DNA from: an uncultured Pelagibacteraceae bacterium
GTDB lineage: Bacteria > Pseudomonadota > Alphaproteobacteria > Pelagibacterales > Pelagibacteraceae
Reading direction: 5' to 3'
DNA: 62,219 bases
NCBI GenBank assembly: GCA_902604785.1
Contig: CACLAC010000006.1
Span: 1-62,219 of the forward strand
This document shows, piece after piece, positions 1-8,994 of this stretch. A program made the translations under genes and the position numbers. A model generated the notes under the pieces. It was not told the origin of the DNA, made no database searches, and was given only the letters and a program-made list of their open reading frames with translations. Positions within the stretch are counted from its first letter, which is position 1. Every line of letters starts with the position of its first letter.

Positions 1-764
1 ATCATGATTGGATCCAAAAATGGATGCCAAAAGATGGATCAGTACAATTTGAAAATATTACCAATTCAGTTGGTGTTTTGGTTGTAGCTGGACCAAAAGC
101 TAGAGAATTAATGCAAAAAGTTTCTAAAGACGATTTTTCTAATGAAAATTTTAAATGGTTAAGCTCTAAAAAAGTTGATATTGGTTATGCACCTTGTACC
201 GCTGTTAGAGTAAACTTTGTCGGAGAACTTGGATGGGAACTCCATCATCCTCTTGAGTATCAAAATCATATATTTGATAAATTAATAGAACATGGAAAAG
301 ATCTTGGTCTAAAACCCTTTGGTATTAGAGCAATGAATAGTTTAAGAGTTGAAAAATCTTACAAACTTGTTGGCACCGAATTATCTATAGAATATTCACC
401 TTATGAATCTGGTCTAGATAGGTTTATTCACCCGAATAAAGGAAACTTTATAGGTTTAGAAGCGCTAAACAAATGGAGAGAAAAAGGTTTCCAAAATAAA
501 TTAGTAACAATGGAAGTTCATGACATTTCAGATGCAGATGTATTAGGAAATAATCCAATTTATAAGGAAGATAAAGTCGTTGGAAGAGCTACTGGTGGAG
601 ATTTTGGTTTTAGATTAAACAAATCAATAGCAATTGGAATGGTTAAGCCAGAGATTGCGACAACAGGGCAAAAATTAAAAATTGATATTTTAGGAAAAAT
701 GCACGACGCTACTATTCTTGATGAAAGCCCATACGATCCAGAAAATAAATTATTAAGAGCATAA
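1..764 (+). CDS. Dimethylglycine/sarcosine dehydrogenase-type protein, C-terminal GcvT part (5' end outside window)
   Basis: The reading frame is open from base 3, so an internal ATG at 24 is probably not the start and the gene begins upstream of the window. The visible part matches the folate-binding aminomethyltransferase (GcvT) region and its C-terminal barrel that follow the FAD domain in dimethylglycine and sarcosine dehydrogenases; it shows the VGELGWEL segment and the late G-R-x-T/S-G-G turn. It is clearly paralogous to the C-terminal third of the complete enzyme at 11712-14153. It overlaps etfB by one base, which fits electron transfer from a flavin dehydrogenase to ETF. Substrate (dimethylglycine, sarcosine or a related N-methyl compound) cannot be decided from this part. 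Confidence 0.8.
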   Translation, partial: HDWIQKWMPKDGSVQFENITNSVGVLVVAGPKARELMQKVSKDDFSNENFKWLSSKKVDIGYAPCTAVRVNFVGELGWELHHPLEYQNHIFDKLIEHGKDLGLKPFGIRAMNSLRVEKSYKLVGTELSIEYSPYESGLDRFIHPNKGNFIGLEALNKWREKGFQNKLVTMEVHDISDADVLGNNPIYKEDKVVGRATGGDFGFRLNKSIAIGMVKPEIATTGQKLKIDILGKMHDATILDESPYDPENKLLRA

Positions 765-1513
765 TGAAAATATTAGTAGCTGTTAAAAGAGTCATTGATT
801 ACAACGTTCAAGTAAGAGTTAAAGAGGATGGAACTGGTGTAGTTACTGAAAATGTAAAAATGTCAACAAATCCTCCAGATGATAATGCAATTGAAGAAGC
901 TGTTAAAATCAAAGAATCTGGAAAAGCTCAAGAAATAGTTGCTGTTACAGTTGGAGAAGATAAAGCACAAGAAACTGTAAGGAAAGCTTTAGCAGTCGGA
1001 GCAGATAGAGGAATTCACGTTAAAGTAGATGGAATTGTTGAACCTTTGGCTGTTTCAAAAATATTACAAAAAATTGCAGATAAAGAAAAACCCGATTTAA
1101 TTTTTATGGGTAAACAAGCAATCGATGATGATTGTAATCAAACCGGTCAAATGCTTGCAGCACTTTTAAATTGGCCTCAAGCTACTTTTGCTTCAAAAAT
1201 AGAAATTAAAGAAAAATCATTAGAGGTAACAAGAGAAGTTGATGAAGGATTGGAAACAATTGAAGTTAATGTTCCGGCAATAGTAACTTGTGACTTAAGA
1301 TTAAATGAACCTAGATATGCTTCATTGCCCAATATAATGAAGGCAAAAAAAAAACCGATTGAACAAATTAATTCTTCTGACTTAGGAATTGATACCAAAC
1401 CTAGAATTGAACAAATTAAAGTAGAAGAACCACCAAAAAGAAAAGCAGGAATTAAAGTAGCAAATGTAGCTGAATTAGTTGAAAAATTAAAGAACGAGGC
1501 AAAAGTAATATAA
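764..1513 (+). CDS. etfB: Electron transfer flavoprotein subunit beta
   Basis: 249 residues, the usual length of EtfB. It begins with the typical [10 protein letters not shown] strand and carries the beta-subunit signature around residues 110-180 ([17 protein letters not shown], then [29 protein letters not shown]). The subunit binds AMP and, with EtfA, accepts electrons from flavin dehydrogenases in the cytosol. The start overlaps the stop of the upstream dehydrogenase by one base and the stop overlaps the etfA start by one base, so the three are translationally coupled. Confidence 0.96.
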   Translation: MKILVAVKRVIDYNVQVRVKEDGTGVVTENVKMSTNPPDDNAIEEAVKIKESGKAQEIVAVTVGEDKAQETVRKALAVGADRGIHVKVDGIVEPLAVSKILQKIADKEKPDLIFMGKQAIDDDCNQTGQMLAALLNWPQATFASKIEIKEKSLEVTREVDEGLETIEVNVPAIVTCDLRLNEPRYASLPNIMKAKKKPIEQINSSDLGIDTKPRIEQIKVEEPPKRKAGIKVANVAELVEKLKNEAKVI

Positions 1514-2466
1514 TGTCCGCATTATTAATAGCAGAGCATAATAATAAAGAAGTAAAACCTTTCACTTTAAATGCAATAACCGCAGCTTCACAAATTGATG
1601 AAGATTTACATGTTCTTGTAATAGGCCATAAAGCAGAAGAGGTTGTAAAGTCAATTTCTCAAGTACCAAATGTTAAAAAAGTTATCCATGTAGATAAAGA
1701 AATATATGAAAATTTTTTAGCAGAAAACTTTACTTCCGCCATAGTTAAAAATGCAGAAAATTATTCACATATTGTTTGTTCAGCAAATACATTTGGTAAA
1801 AATCTAATGCCAAGAGTTGCCGCATTACTAGATACTTCACAAGTAAGCGATATAATTAAAGTTATATCTCCAGATACTTTTCTTAGACCAATTTATGCAG
1901 GAAATGCATTTGCAACCGTAAAAAGTACAGACTCTAAAAAATGTATAACTATTAGACCAACATCTTTTGACCCCGCTGTAACCTCAGGCGGTTCTGCGGA
2001 AATCGTTAAGGCTGATGGAGGAGATGCAAATACTAATATAAAATTTATTAAGAGAGAAGAGGTTAAGTCTGATAGACCAGAATTAGGAACAGCAAGAGTA
2101 GTAATATCTGGTGGAAGAGGAATGGGAAGTGGTGATAATTTTAAATTAATTACAGCTATCGCAGATAAGTTAAATGCTGCTATTGGAGCATCACGTGCTG
2201 CTGTTGACGCAGGTTATATTACAAACGATCATCAAGTAGGACAAACTGGAAAAGTAGTAGTACCAGATTTATATATCGCTGTTGGAATTTCAGGTGCAAT
2301 TCAACACCTCGCAGGAATGAAGGAAAGTAAAGTCATTGTAGCAATAAACAAAGATGGTGAAGCTCCTATTTTTAGTGTCGCAGATTATGGTTTAGAGGCA
2401 GACCTATTTGAGGCACTTCCACAATTCTTAGAAGAACTAAGTAAATTAAACACTATACAAAAATAA
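1513..2466 (+). CDS. etfA: Electron transfer flavoprotein subunit alpha
   Basis: 317 residues, family-typical. The C-terminal FAD-binding half shows the strong alpha-subunit signature ([12 protein letters not shown] near residue 200, then [26 protein letters not shown] and [15 protein letters not shown]). It forms the ETF heterodimer with EtfB and passes electrons to ETF-ubiquinone oxidoreductase, encoded 21 bases downstream. Confidence 0.96.
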   Translation: [317 protein letters not shown]

Positions 2467-2487
2467 CAAATACTGTAAAAAAATAGT

Positions 2488-4107
2488 ATGTCCAGAGAAG
2501 TGATGGAATACGATGTAGTAATCGTAGGTGGCGGACCATCAGGACTTTCAACTGCAATAAAATTAAAGCAGTTAAATCCGGATGTTAATGTCTGCCTTTT
2601 AGAAAAAGCATCTGAAATAGGTGCTCATATTTTGTCAGGTAATGTTTTTGAAACAAAAGCCTTAGATGAATTATTTCCTAATTGGAAAGAATTAAATGCT
2701 CCTATAAAAACAAAAGTTAATAAAGAAAAATTTTTATTTTTAGGAAAATCAAAATCTTTGAGTTGGCCAACATGGCTACTTCCTAAAGTGCAGCATAATC
2801 ATAATAACTATATTATTAGCCTTGCTAATTTATGTAGATGGTTAGCAGAGCAAGCAGAAGCATTGGGAGTAGAAATTTTTCCAGGTTTTCCAGCAAGTGA
2901 AATTTTATATAATGAAGATGGGTCAGTAAAAGGGATAGCCACGCAAGATATGGGTTTAGATAAAGATGGAAATAAAAAAGATAGTTTTGAGTCTGGAATA
3001 GAACTTCATGCAAAAGTTACTGTATTTGCAGAAGGATGTAGAGGACATTTAGGAAAACAATTAATAAAAAAATTTGAATTAGATAAAGGAAAAGATCCTC
3101 AACAATATGGAATAGGATTTAAAGAAATTTGGGAAATTAAAGAAGAAAAACATGAGGAAGGTCTTGTAATGCATACAGCAGGATGGCCAATGGATAAACA
3201 GACTTACGGCGGTAGTTTCGTATATCATGCAGAAAATAAACAAGTATTTCTTGGTTATGTTATTGGATTAGACTATAAAAACCCTCATTTATCCCCATTT
3301 GATGAGTTTCAAAGATTTAAAACTCATCCATCAATAAAACGAATTCTTGAAGGAGGAAAAAGAATTTCTTACGGAGCCAGAGCTCTTATAGAGGGAGGTT
3401 TACAAAGTTTACCTCAGATGTATATGCCAGGAGCAATGCTAGTTGGTTGTGATGCTGGAACTTTAAACATGCCAAAAATAAAAGGTTCTCATACTGCAAT
3501 GAAAAGTGGAATGTTAGCAGCTGAAACTATCATTGATTATTTAAAAGAAAATAAAAGCTTATCTTCTTATGAAGACAAATTTAAAAAAAGTTGGGTATAC
3601 GAAGAATTGCATGCAGCTAGGAATGTTAAACCAAGCTTTAGTTGGGGTTTAATTTTAGGAATAATTTTTACAGGCATTGATCAAATATTATTCAGAGGAA
3701 AATTACCTTTTACACTAAAACATAAACATGCAGATCACGAAACTTTAAAACATGCGAATGCAATGCCTAAAATAGATTATCCAAAGCCAGATAATGTAAT
3801 TACATTTGATAAAACTAGTTCAGTATATTTAACAGGTACAAATCATGCGGATAATCAACCCGTTCACTTACAATTAAAAGATAAAGATTTACCAATCAAA
3901 TATACTTTAGAAAAATTTGATGAACCCGCACAAAGATATTGTCCGGTTGGAGTTTACGAAGTTCAAAAAGAAAACGAAGTAAAAAAATTTGTTATAAATT
4001 CTCAAAATTGTATTCACTGTAAAACTTGCGATATAAAAGAACCTTCACAAAATATTACCTGGGTAACCCCTGAAGGTGGTGGTGGTCCCAAATATGGTAA
4101 TATGTAA
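2488..4107 (+). CDS. Electron transfer flavoprotein-ubiquinone oxidoreductase
   Basis: 539 residues, the expected size for ETF-QO. An N-terminal FAD dinucleotide motif (VVIVGGGPSGL, about residues 10-20) is followed by the ubiquinone-binding region and a C-terminal [4Fe-4S] cluster domain with cysteines in CPVGVYE and NCIHCKTCDIKEP, ending in the diagnostic WVTPEGGGGPKY. It is a peripheral inner-membrane enzyme that moves electrons from ETF to ubiquinone. A second in-frame Met lies five codons in (2503), but the longer form is kept. It ends directly against the convergent gene at 4108. Confidence 0.96.
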   Translation: MSREVMEYDVVIVGGGPSGLSTAIKLKQLNPDVNVCLLEKASEIGAHILSGNVFETKALDELFPNWKELNAPIKTKVNKEKFLFLGKSKSLSWPTWLLPKVQHNHNNYIISLANLCRWLAEQAEALGVEIFPGFPASEILYNEDGSVKGIATQDMGLDKDGNKKDSFESGIELHAKVTVFAEGCRGHLGKQLIKKFELDKGKDPQQYGIGFKEIWEIKEEKHEEGLVMHTAGWPMDKQTYGGSFVYHAENKQVFLGYVIGLDYKNPHLSPFDEFQRFKTHPSIKRILEGGKRISYGARALIEGGLQSLPQMYMPGAMLVGCDAGTLNMPKIKGSHTAMKSGMLAAETIIDYLKENKSLSSYEDKFKKSWVYEELHAARNVKPSFSWGLILGIIFTGIDQILFRGKLPFTLKHKHADHETLKHANAMPKIDYPKPDNVITFDKTSSVYLTGTNHADNQPVHLQLKDKDLPIKYTLEKFDEPAQRYCPVGVYEVQKENEVKKFVINSQNCIHCKTCDIKEPSQNITWVTPEGGGGPKYGNM

Positions 4108-4482
4108 TTAAGAAAGATCTATTGCAAGTTTTTTTAATTTTTCAATTGGAATAATTTTTAGAGTATTTTCGTGAGTTTTTTTTAAATAAACAGAACATCC
4201 TTTTTCTACTTCTATCGCTTTTGATACCCAACTAGCACATACACACCAATTATCTCCATCTTTTAATCCAGGAAAACCAAATTCAGGATGAGGTGTAATT
4301 AAATCGTTACCTGCTTCTTTACACCATTCCAAAAATTCATTATTAACTTTTACACAAACTGTATGCATGCCATGATCATTTTCGTCTGTATTGCAACAAC
4401 CATCTCTGAACCATCCAGTTAAAGGATTATTTGAACATTCTTCTAGGTCTTCACCTAAAACATTTTTTTGTTGTTCACTCAT
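4108..4482 (-). CDS. DUF2237-type small Cys-rich protein
   Basis: 124 residues. The sequence N-VLG--LEECS-NPLTGWFRDGCCNTDENDHGMHTVCV, then FGFPGLKDGDNWCVCASWV, matches the small conserved DUF2237 family as I remember it; no biochemical function is established. It has no signal peptide and several cysteines. It follows hisI with a one-base overlap and is probably co-transcribed with it. It converges with ETF-QO with zero spacing. Confidence 0.75.
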   Translation of the reverse strand: MSEQQKNVLGEDLEECSNNPLTGWFRDGCCNTDENDHGMHTVCVKVNNEFLEWCKEAGNDLITPHPEFGFPGLKDGDNWCVCASWVSKAIEVEKGCSVYLKKTHENTLKIIPIEKLKKLAIDLS

Positions 4483-4970
4483 TAAATTTTTGTTGGGTTG
4501 GGTTGCCCTTTATATACTTTTTCAGGATCAAATTTTTTTTCTTCTTCTTCAAATTTCATTTCAACTTCTCTTCCATTTTTAATTTCACCTAATGGTATTG
4601 ATCTATAAAAACAAGATCTATAACCAACATGACAACTAGCGCCATCTCCAATATCAACAGTCAGCCAAACTGAATCCTGATCATCATCAATTCTGATTTC
4701 TATAACTTTTTGAACAAAACCACTGGTCTTACCTTTGTGCCAAATTTGTTTTCTTGATCTGCTCCAATAATGAGCTTCTTTAGTTTCAATAGTTAATTTT
4801 AAGGATTCGACATTCATATAGCCATGCATCAAAATTTCTTTAGTTTTTGAGCAAGTTGTAACTACCGGAATTAAGCCATCATTATCAAATTTTGGTGATA
4901 ATAAAGATCCTTCTTCTATATCAGCGACATTTTCTCTTTTTTTAAACATATACTTGGAATTATCTAACAT
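4482..4970 (-). CDS. hisI: Phosphoribosyl-AMP cyclohydrolase
   Basis: 162 residues, a stand-alone HisI without the HisE domain. It catalyses the third step of histidine synthesis. The motif HYWSRSRKQIWHKGKTSG and the metal region SCHVGYRSCF are present. The usual D-C-D metal motif reads D-D-D here (RIDDDQD), so one cysteine normally used for zinc is Asp; I believe this is a variant seen in alphaproteobacterial HisI, but did not check. Its promoter must lie in the 57-base gap shared with divergent folE. Confidence 0.93.
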   Translation of the reverse strand: MLDNSKYMFKKRENVADIEEGSLLSPKFDNDGLIPVVTTCSKTKEILMHGYMNVESLKLTIETKEAHYWSRSRKQIWHKGKTSGFVQKVIEIRIDDDQDSVWLTVDIGDGASCHVGYRSCFYRSIPLGEIKNGREVEMKFEEEEKKFDPEKVYKGQPNPTKI

Positions 4971-5027
4971 ATTACTAAATATATTAAATATTTTAAAAAT
5001 AAAGATTTATATATATAAAAGCACGTC

Positions 5028-5630
5028 ATGAAATTAGTAAAAAACGAAAATGAGTTAAGAAAAGAAAATATCTCTGACAAAGAGGCGGAAGAAGCGTTTG
5101 TAAAAATTTTAAAATGGATGGGAGAAGACCCTGGTAGAGAAGGGTTATTAGAAACACCTAAAAGGGTCGTAAAGGCTTTTAAAGAATATTTCAAAGGTTA
5201 TAAAGAAGATCCTAAAGAAATTTTGAACAAAACTTTCGGAGATGTAAATGGTTATGACGATATGGTTATTCAAAAAAATATTTCTGTTCAAAGTCATTGT
5301 GAACATCATATGGCACCAATTATTGGTATTGCTCATGTGGCTTATATTCCTAAAGATAGAGTAGTTGGTTTAAGTAAACTTGCTAGAGTAGTTGAGGTAT
5401 TTTCAAAAAGACTTCAAACTCAAGAAAGACTTACAATGCAAATAGCCACAACATTAATGGAATCATTAGATGCTAAAGGTGTTGCGGTAAGTATAGATTC
5501 AACTCATCAGTGTATGACAATGAGAGGAATTAAAAAAGAGCAAGCAACAACAGTTACTAATTATTATTTAGGTCAATTCAAAGAAGATTTAAGTTATCAG
5601 AATAGATACTTGCGATTTATTGCAAAATAA
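5028..5630 (+). CDS. folE: GTP cyclohydrolase I
   Basis: 200 residues, normal length. It converts GTP to 7,8-dihydroneopterin triphosphate, the first step of folate synthesis (or queuosine precursors). The zinc and active-site motifs are visible: QSHCEHHMAPIIG, VVGLSKLARVVE, the QERLT segment and DSTHQCMTMRG. Folate supply fits the neighbouring folate-dependent demethylating dehydrogenases. It is divergent from hisI, with a 57-base AT-rich spacer. Confidence 0.96.
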   Translation: MKLVKNENELRKENISDKEAEEAFVKILKWMGEDPGREGLLETPKRVVKAFKEYFKGYKEDPKEILNKTFGDVNGYDDMVIQKNISVQSHCEHHMAPIIGIAHVAYIPKDRVVGLSKLARVVEVFSKRLQTQERLTMQIATTLMESLDAKGVAVSIDSTHQCMTMRGIKKEQATTVTNYYLGQFKEDLSYQNRYLRFIAK

Positions 5631-5644
5631 AGTTTATATAAATT

Positions 5645-6649
5645 ATGGCTGACAGTTTTAAGGCTTTGGTAATTAACCAAGAAGGTGAAACTTTTAATAG
5701 AGAAATAAAATCTATTGAAAAAAGTTTTTTAAAGCATGGAGATGTTTTAGTTAAAGTTAGTTATTCTGGTTTAAATTATAAAGATGCTTTAATATTAAAA
5801 AATGGCGCAAGGTTAGTAAAAGAATTTCCACATATTCCAGGTATAGATTTTTCAGGAACTGTTGAAGAAAGTCATAATGATAAATTTAAATCGGGTGATG
5901 AAATAATTCTAACAGGCTGGAGAGTAGGTGAAATTTTTTATGGAGGATACTCTCAGTATGCAAAAGTAAATGGTGATTTTTTAGTAAAAAAACCAAAAAA
6001 TTTAACTCAAAAACAAGCTATGATATTAGGCACAGCTGGTATTACAGCATTACAATGTTCGTTTGCTACAAAAACAGCAAGGGAAGAACTTTTACTTGGT
6101 GAGAAAGTTGAAAATGTAATTGTAACTGGAGCATCAGGTGGTGTTGGAAGTGTTGCAGTTATGATTTTAAATAAACTAGGTTGCAATGTTACTGCAGTTA
6201 CTGGAAAAGAAAGTAATAAAGATTATTTAAAATCAATAGGTGCAAAAAACATAATAAATACAAGCGATTTAAACAAAGAAGCAAGACCTTTAGATAAAGG
6301 TTTATGGGACGGAGCAGTTGATACAGTTGGAGGTCAGGTCTTAAGTAATGTTTTAGCTCAGACAAAAGAAGGAGGAATTGTTGCTGCTTGTGGTAATGCA
6401 GCTGATATAAAATTAAATACAACTGTTATGCCGTTTATTATTAGAGGAGTTAAACTTTGGGGAGTTAATTCAGTAAATACTTCTATAAGAAGACGAGAAT
6501 TTTTATGGGGCGAAGCTTCAAACTTAATTGATTTCGATTTACTTGAGCAATCAATTAAAGAAATTAACTTAGAAGGTCTTTTAGATGTTTTTCCAAAAAT
6601 GCTTAAAGGTGAAACATCTGGTAGATACATAGTAGACGTAAATAAATAA
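5645..6649 (+). CDS. acuI: Acryloyl-CoA reductase / YhdH-type zinc-free MDR oxidoreductase
   Basis: 334 residues of the medium-chain reductase superfamily, YhdH/AcuI branch. Features are YSGLNYKDALILKNG near residue 45, HIPGIDFSGTVE near 68, and the nucleotide-binding VTGASGGVGSVAVMIL near 165. AcuI reduces acryloyl-CoA to propionyl-CoA with NADPH, a step in DMSP and 3-hydroxypropionate metabolism. The gene ends one base into the LysR gene that follows. The presence of methylcitrate-cycle genes at 53.3-56.8 kb makes a propionyl-CoA-producing role plausible, but substrate is inferred from family only. Confidence 0.78.
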   Translation: MADSFKALVINQEGETFNREIKSIEKSFLKHGDVLVKVSYSGLNYKDALILKNGARLVKEFPHIPGIDFSGTVEESHNDKFKSGDEIILTGWRVGEIFYGGYSQYAKVNGDFLVKKPKNLTQKQAMILGTAGITALQCSFATKTAREELLLGEKVENVIVTGASGGVGSVAVMILNKLGCNVTAVTGKESNKDYLKSIGAKNIINTSDLNKEARPLDKGLWDGAVDTVGGQVLSNVLAQTKEGGIVAACGNAADIKLNTTVMPFIIRGVKLWGVNSVNTSIRRREFLWGEASNLIDFDLLEQSIKEINLEGLLDVFPKMLKGETSGRYIVDVNK

Positions 6650-7539
6650 TGGATTGGGATAAATTAAAAATATTTCATGCAGTTGCGGAAGCAGGCAGTT
6701 TCACCAGTGCCACTGTTACTTTAAATTTAAGTCAATCAGCTATCAGTAGACAAATTCAATCATTAGAAGATGATCTCAAGGTTAAATTATTTGAAAGACA
6801 TGCAAGAGGATTAACTTTAACCGAAAATGGTGAATATGTTTATAAAACAGCACATGAAGTTATTAGTAAACTTAAAGAAGTAGAAACCTCATTAGGAGAT
6901 CAAAAAAGCAAACCTTCAGGAAAAATCACAATTACAACCGTTAGAAGTTTTGGTACACACTGGCTAACCCCTAGAATTCAAGAATTTATGCAATTAAACC
7001 CAGAAATAGAGGTAGAATTGGTATTTGATGATAAGGAGTTGGATTTAAGCACAAGACAAGCTGATATAGGTATTTTTATGAGAAGACCTAAAAAATTAAA
7101 CTATATTCAGAGAAAATTAATAGACATTAATTATCATATTTATGGTTCAAGCAAATATTTAGAAAAATATGGAATGCCAAAGACAATAAATGATTTAAAT
7201 AAACACAAATTTATATCTTTTGGTAAAGGGGCGCCTTCACCAGTATACAATCCAGATTGGGCTTTAAAAATAGGCATGAAGGATAACGGTAAAAGAAAAA
7301 CTATTATGAAAGTAAACAGTGTAATGGGATTACTTTTAGCTGTTGAAAGTGGAGTAGGTTTAGCTGCTTTACCAGACTATCTTGTGTTTCAATCTACAAA
7401 TCTTATTAAAGTATTACCAAAAGTAGAAGGGCCTATTACAGAAGCTCATTTTGTATACCCTCAATCCCTTAAAAATGTAGCAAGGGTTCAAGCTTTCAGA
7501 AATTTTTTATTTAGTAAAATTTCTGAATGGAAGTTCTAA
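6649..7539 (+). CDS. LysR-family transcriptional regulator
   Basis: 296 residues. The N-terminal winged helix-turn-helix (MDWDKLKIFHAVAEAGSFTSA, then SQSAISRQIQSLEDDL, LFERHARGLTLT) is classic LysR, followed by a periplasmic-binding-like effector domain (residues ~90-296). It is co-oriented with, and overlaps by one base, the acuI-like reductase, so the reductase is the obvious candidate target. The effector is unknown. Confidence 0.93.
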   Translation: MDWDKLKIFHAVAEAGSFTSATVTLNLSQSAISRQIQSLEDDLKVKLFERHARGLTLTENGEYVYKTAHEVISKLKEVETSLGDQKSKPSGKITITTVRSFGTHWLTPRIQEFMQLNPEIEVELVFDDKELDLSTRQADIGIFMRRPKKLNYIQRKLIDINYHIYGSSKYLEKYGMPKTINDLNKHKFISFGKGAPSPVYNPDWALKIGMKDNGKRKTIMKVNSVMGLLLAVESGVGLAALPDYLVFQSTNLIKVLPKVEGPITEAHFVYPQSLKNVARVQAFRNFLFSKISEWKF

Positions 7540-7587
7540 TTTCTCATAGATTTACCTTATAAACCCTAGGTTGCGACATATTGATAC

Positions 7588-7620
7588 TGATAATCATTAT
7601 CATTGATAATAATTATCAAT
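7588..7620. promoter_or_regulatory. Overlapping Fur-box-like palindromes upstream of the iron transporter
   Basis: Two AT-rich palindromes lie side by side: 7588-7602 (TGATAAT-C-ATTATCA, perfect 7-1-7) and 7602-7620 (ATTGATAAT-A-ATTATCAAT, perfect 9-1-9). Both resemble the classic Fur consensus GATAATGATAATCATTATC. They sit 41-73 bases before the start of the ferric-iron binding protein, where a bound repressor would cover the promoter. Iron-dependent repression is inferred. Confidence 0.75.
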
Positions 7621-7660
7621 TGCAATAAATAGCTAAAAATTAATAATTAACGAGGAAAAA

Positions 7661-8689
7661 ATGAAAAAAATATCAATTTTAGCTTTGATTTCTTCATTGT
7701 TAGTTTCAACATTTGCAATCGCAAATGAGGTAAACATTTTCAATGCAAGACATTACAAAGCTGATGCTGAACTTTATGGTAAGTTTACTGCAGCAACAGG
7801 AATAAAAGTAAACTTAATTAACGGAAAATCAGGAGCCTTAGAAAAAAGAATGATAGAAGAAGGCGCTGATTCTTCCGCAGACCTTTACATTACAGCTGAT
7901 GCTGGAAGATGTGGTGCTTTTCAAGCAAAAGGTATGACGCAAGGTGGATTAATTTCACCTACAATTAAATCTTCAGTTCCAAAAAACTTTAGAACAGCAC
8001 ATTGGGTTGGAGTGGCAAAAAGAGCAAGAATTATTTACTACTCACCTGAAAGAGTTACTGGTGCTGAACTATCTGGAATGACTTATGAAGGTTTAGCTGA
8101 TCCTAAATGGAAAGGTAGATTAGTAATTAGAAAATCTAGCAACATTTATAATAAATCTCTTGTAGCTTCTTTAATCGAAAATAATGGAAAAAAAGCCACT
8201 GCTGCTTGGGCAAAGGGAGTAGTTGCTAACATGGCTAGAGAGTCTACAGGAAACGATAGAGCTCAAATTATGGCTGTAGCTGCTGGAGAAGCAGATATCG
8301 CTGTTGCTAATACATATTACTTAGCTCTTATGTTATCTGGTAATAAAGGCGCAGAACAACAAGAAGCTGCAAAAAAAGTTAAAGCATTTTTCCCTAATCA
8401 ACAAGATAGAGGAACACACATGAATATAAGTTGTGCTGCTCTAGTTAAGGGTGCACCTAATAAAGCAAATGCTGTAGCACTTGTTGACTTTTTATTATCA
8501 CCTGAGTCTCAAGAGCATTTTACAAATAATACTTTTGAGTTTCCAATGATTGCTGGTGTTTCACCAAGTCCATTAGTAGTAAACAATTTAGGATTAGATT
8601 TTAACCAAGATCTAAAAACAAAAGTTTCTAGTTATGGAAAATATCAAGCAGATGCATTAGAGGTAATGACGGCTGCTGGTTGGAAATAA
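7661..8689 (+). CDS. Ferric iron ABC transporter, periplasmic binding protein (FutA/FbpA type)
   Basis: 342 residues with a signal peptide (cleavage likely after about residue 21). The mature protein begins EVNIFNARHY, as in Fe(III)-binding FutA/FbpA/IdiA proteins. Iron-ligand candidates are H31/Y32 and the adjacent tyrosines Y219-Y220 in NTYYLALMLSG. A good ribosome-binding site (GAGGAA) precedes the ATG. Permease and ATPase genes follow at 8995 and 10613, and Fur-like palindromes lie upstream, so this is an iron-regulated ferric importer. Confidence 0.93.
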   Translation: MKKISILALISSLLVSTFAIANEVNIFNARHYKADAELYGKFTAATGIKVNLINGKSGALEKRMIEEGADSSADLYITADAGRCGAFQAKGMTQGGLISPTIKSSVPKNFRTAHWVGVAKRARIIYYSPERVTGAELSGMTYEGLADPKWKGRLVIRKSSNIYNKSLVASLIENNGKKATAAWAKGVVANMARESTGNDRAQIMAVAAGEADIAVANTYYLALMLSGNKGAEQQEAAKKVKAFFPNQQDRGTHMNISCAALVKGAPNKANAVALVDFLLSPESQEHFTNNTFEFPMIAGVSPSPLVVNNLGLDFNQDLKTKVSSYGKYQADALEVMTAAGWK

Positions 8690-8713
8690 GTGTTAACAGT
8701 TAAAAAAAAATTT

Positions 8714-8863
8714 ATGTCTAATATTGATTATAATAAATCTTCCAAGTCATGTCCGCAATGTGCCGAGGAGTGTAAAAAAATCAATAAAAGAATAAATAAG
8801 AGAAAACTTTCTGAAATTAAAGACAAGGAATTTCCGCATATCCTTAAAGTTTTTAATTTTTAG
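8714..8863 (+). CDS. Small Cys-containing hypothetical ORF (49 aa) in the iron operon
   Basis: A 49-codon ORF starting ATG at 8714 with a C-x2-C-x3-C segment (SCPQCAEECKK) and a strongly basic middle. It lies in the same frame as the iron-binding protein, whose TAA is followed at once by GTG (8690), so a 57-residue form starting at that GTG is possible. Codon choice looks like the neighbours. The three cysteines could bind metal, but no family is recognised. It could still be a chance ORF in the 305-base gap. Confidence 0.45.
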   Translation: MSNIDYNKSSKSCPQCAEECKKINKRINKRKLSEIKDKEFPHILKVFNF

Positions 8864-8873
8864 TTTTCTTGAT

Positions 8874-8936
8874 ATTTGGTGTCTGTGGTGGTGAATCTCC
8901 TTTACACACAGTCTCATTTAATCATAGACACCAAAT
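8874..8936 (+). other. Long hairpin between iron-binding protein and permease genes
   Basis: A perfect 11-base inverted repeat, 8874-8884 (ATTTGGTGTCT) with 8926-8936, encloses a 41-base loop that can itself pair CTGTG (8883-8887) with CACAG (8907-8911) as an alternative. No T-tract follows, so it is not a simple terminator. A stem-loop here is typical of operons that make far more binding protein than permease. Apart from this hairpin and the small ORF, nothing else is seen in 8690-8994. Confidence 0.5.
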
Positions 8937-8994
8937 TAATATTGTAGAATAATCTATTTTTAAAAAGCGGAATACATTCAGACACGAAAAAACA

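Noticed and set aside
8864..8994. A known SAR11 riboswitch or named RNA motif between the iron genes
   Set aside because: A hairpin is visible but I could not match it to any specific known motif, so it is listed only as an unnamed structure.
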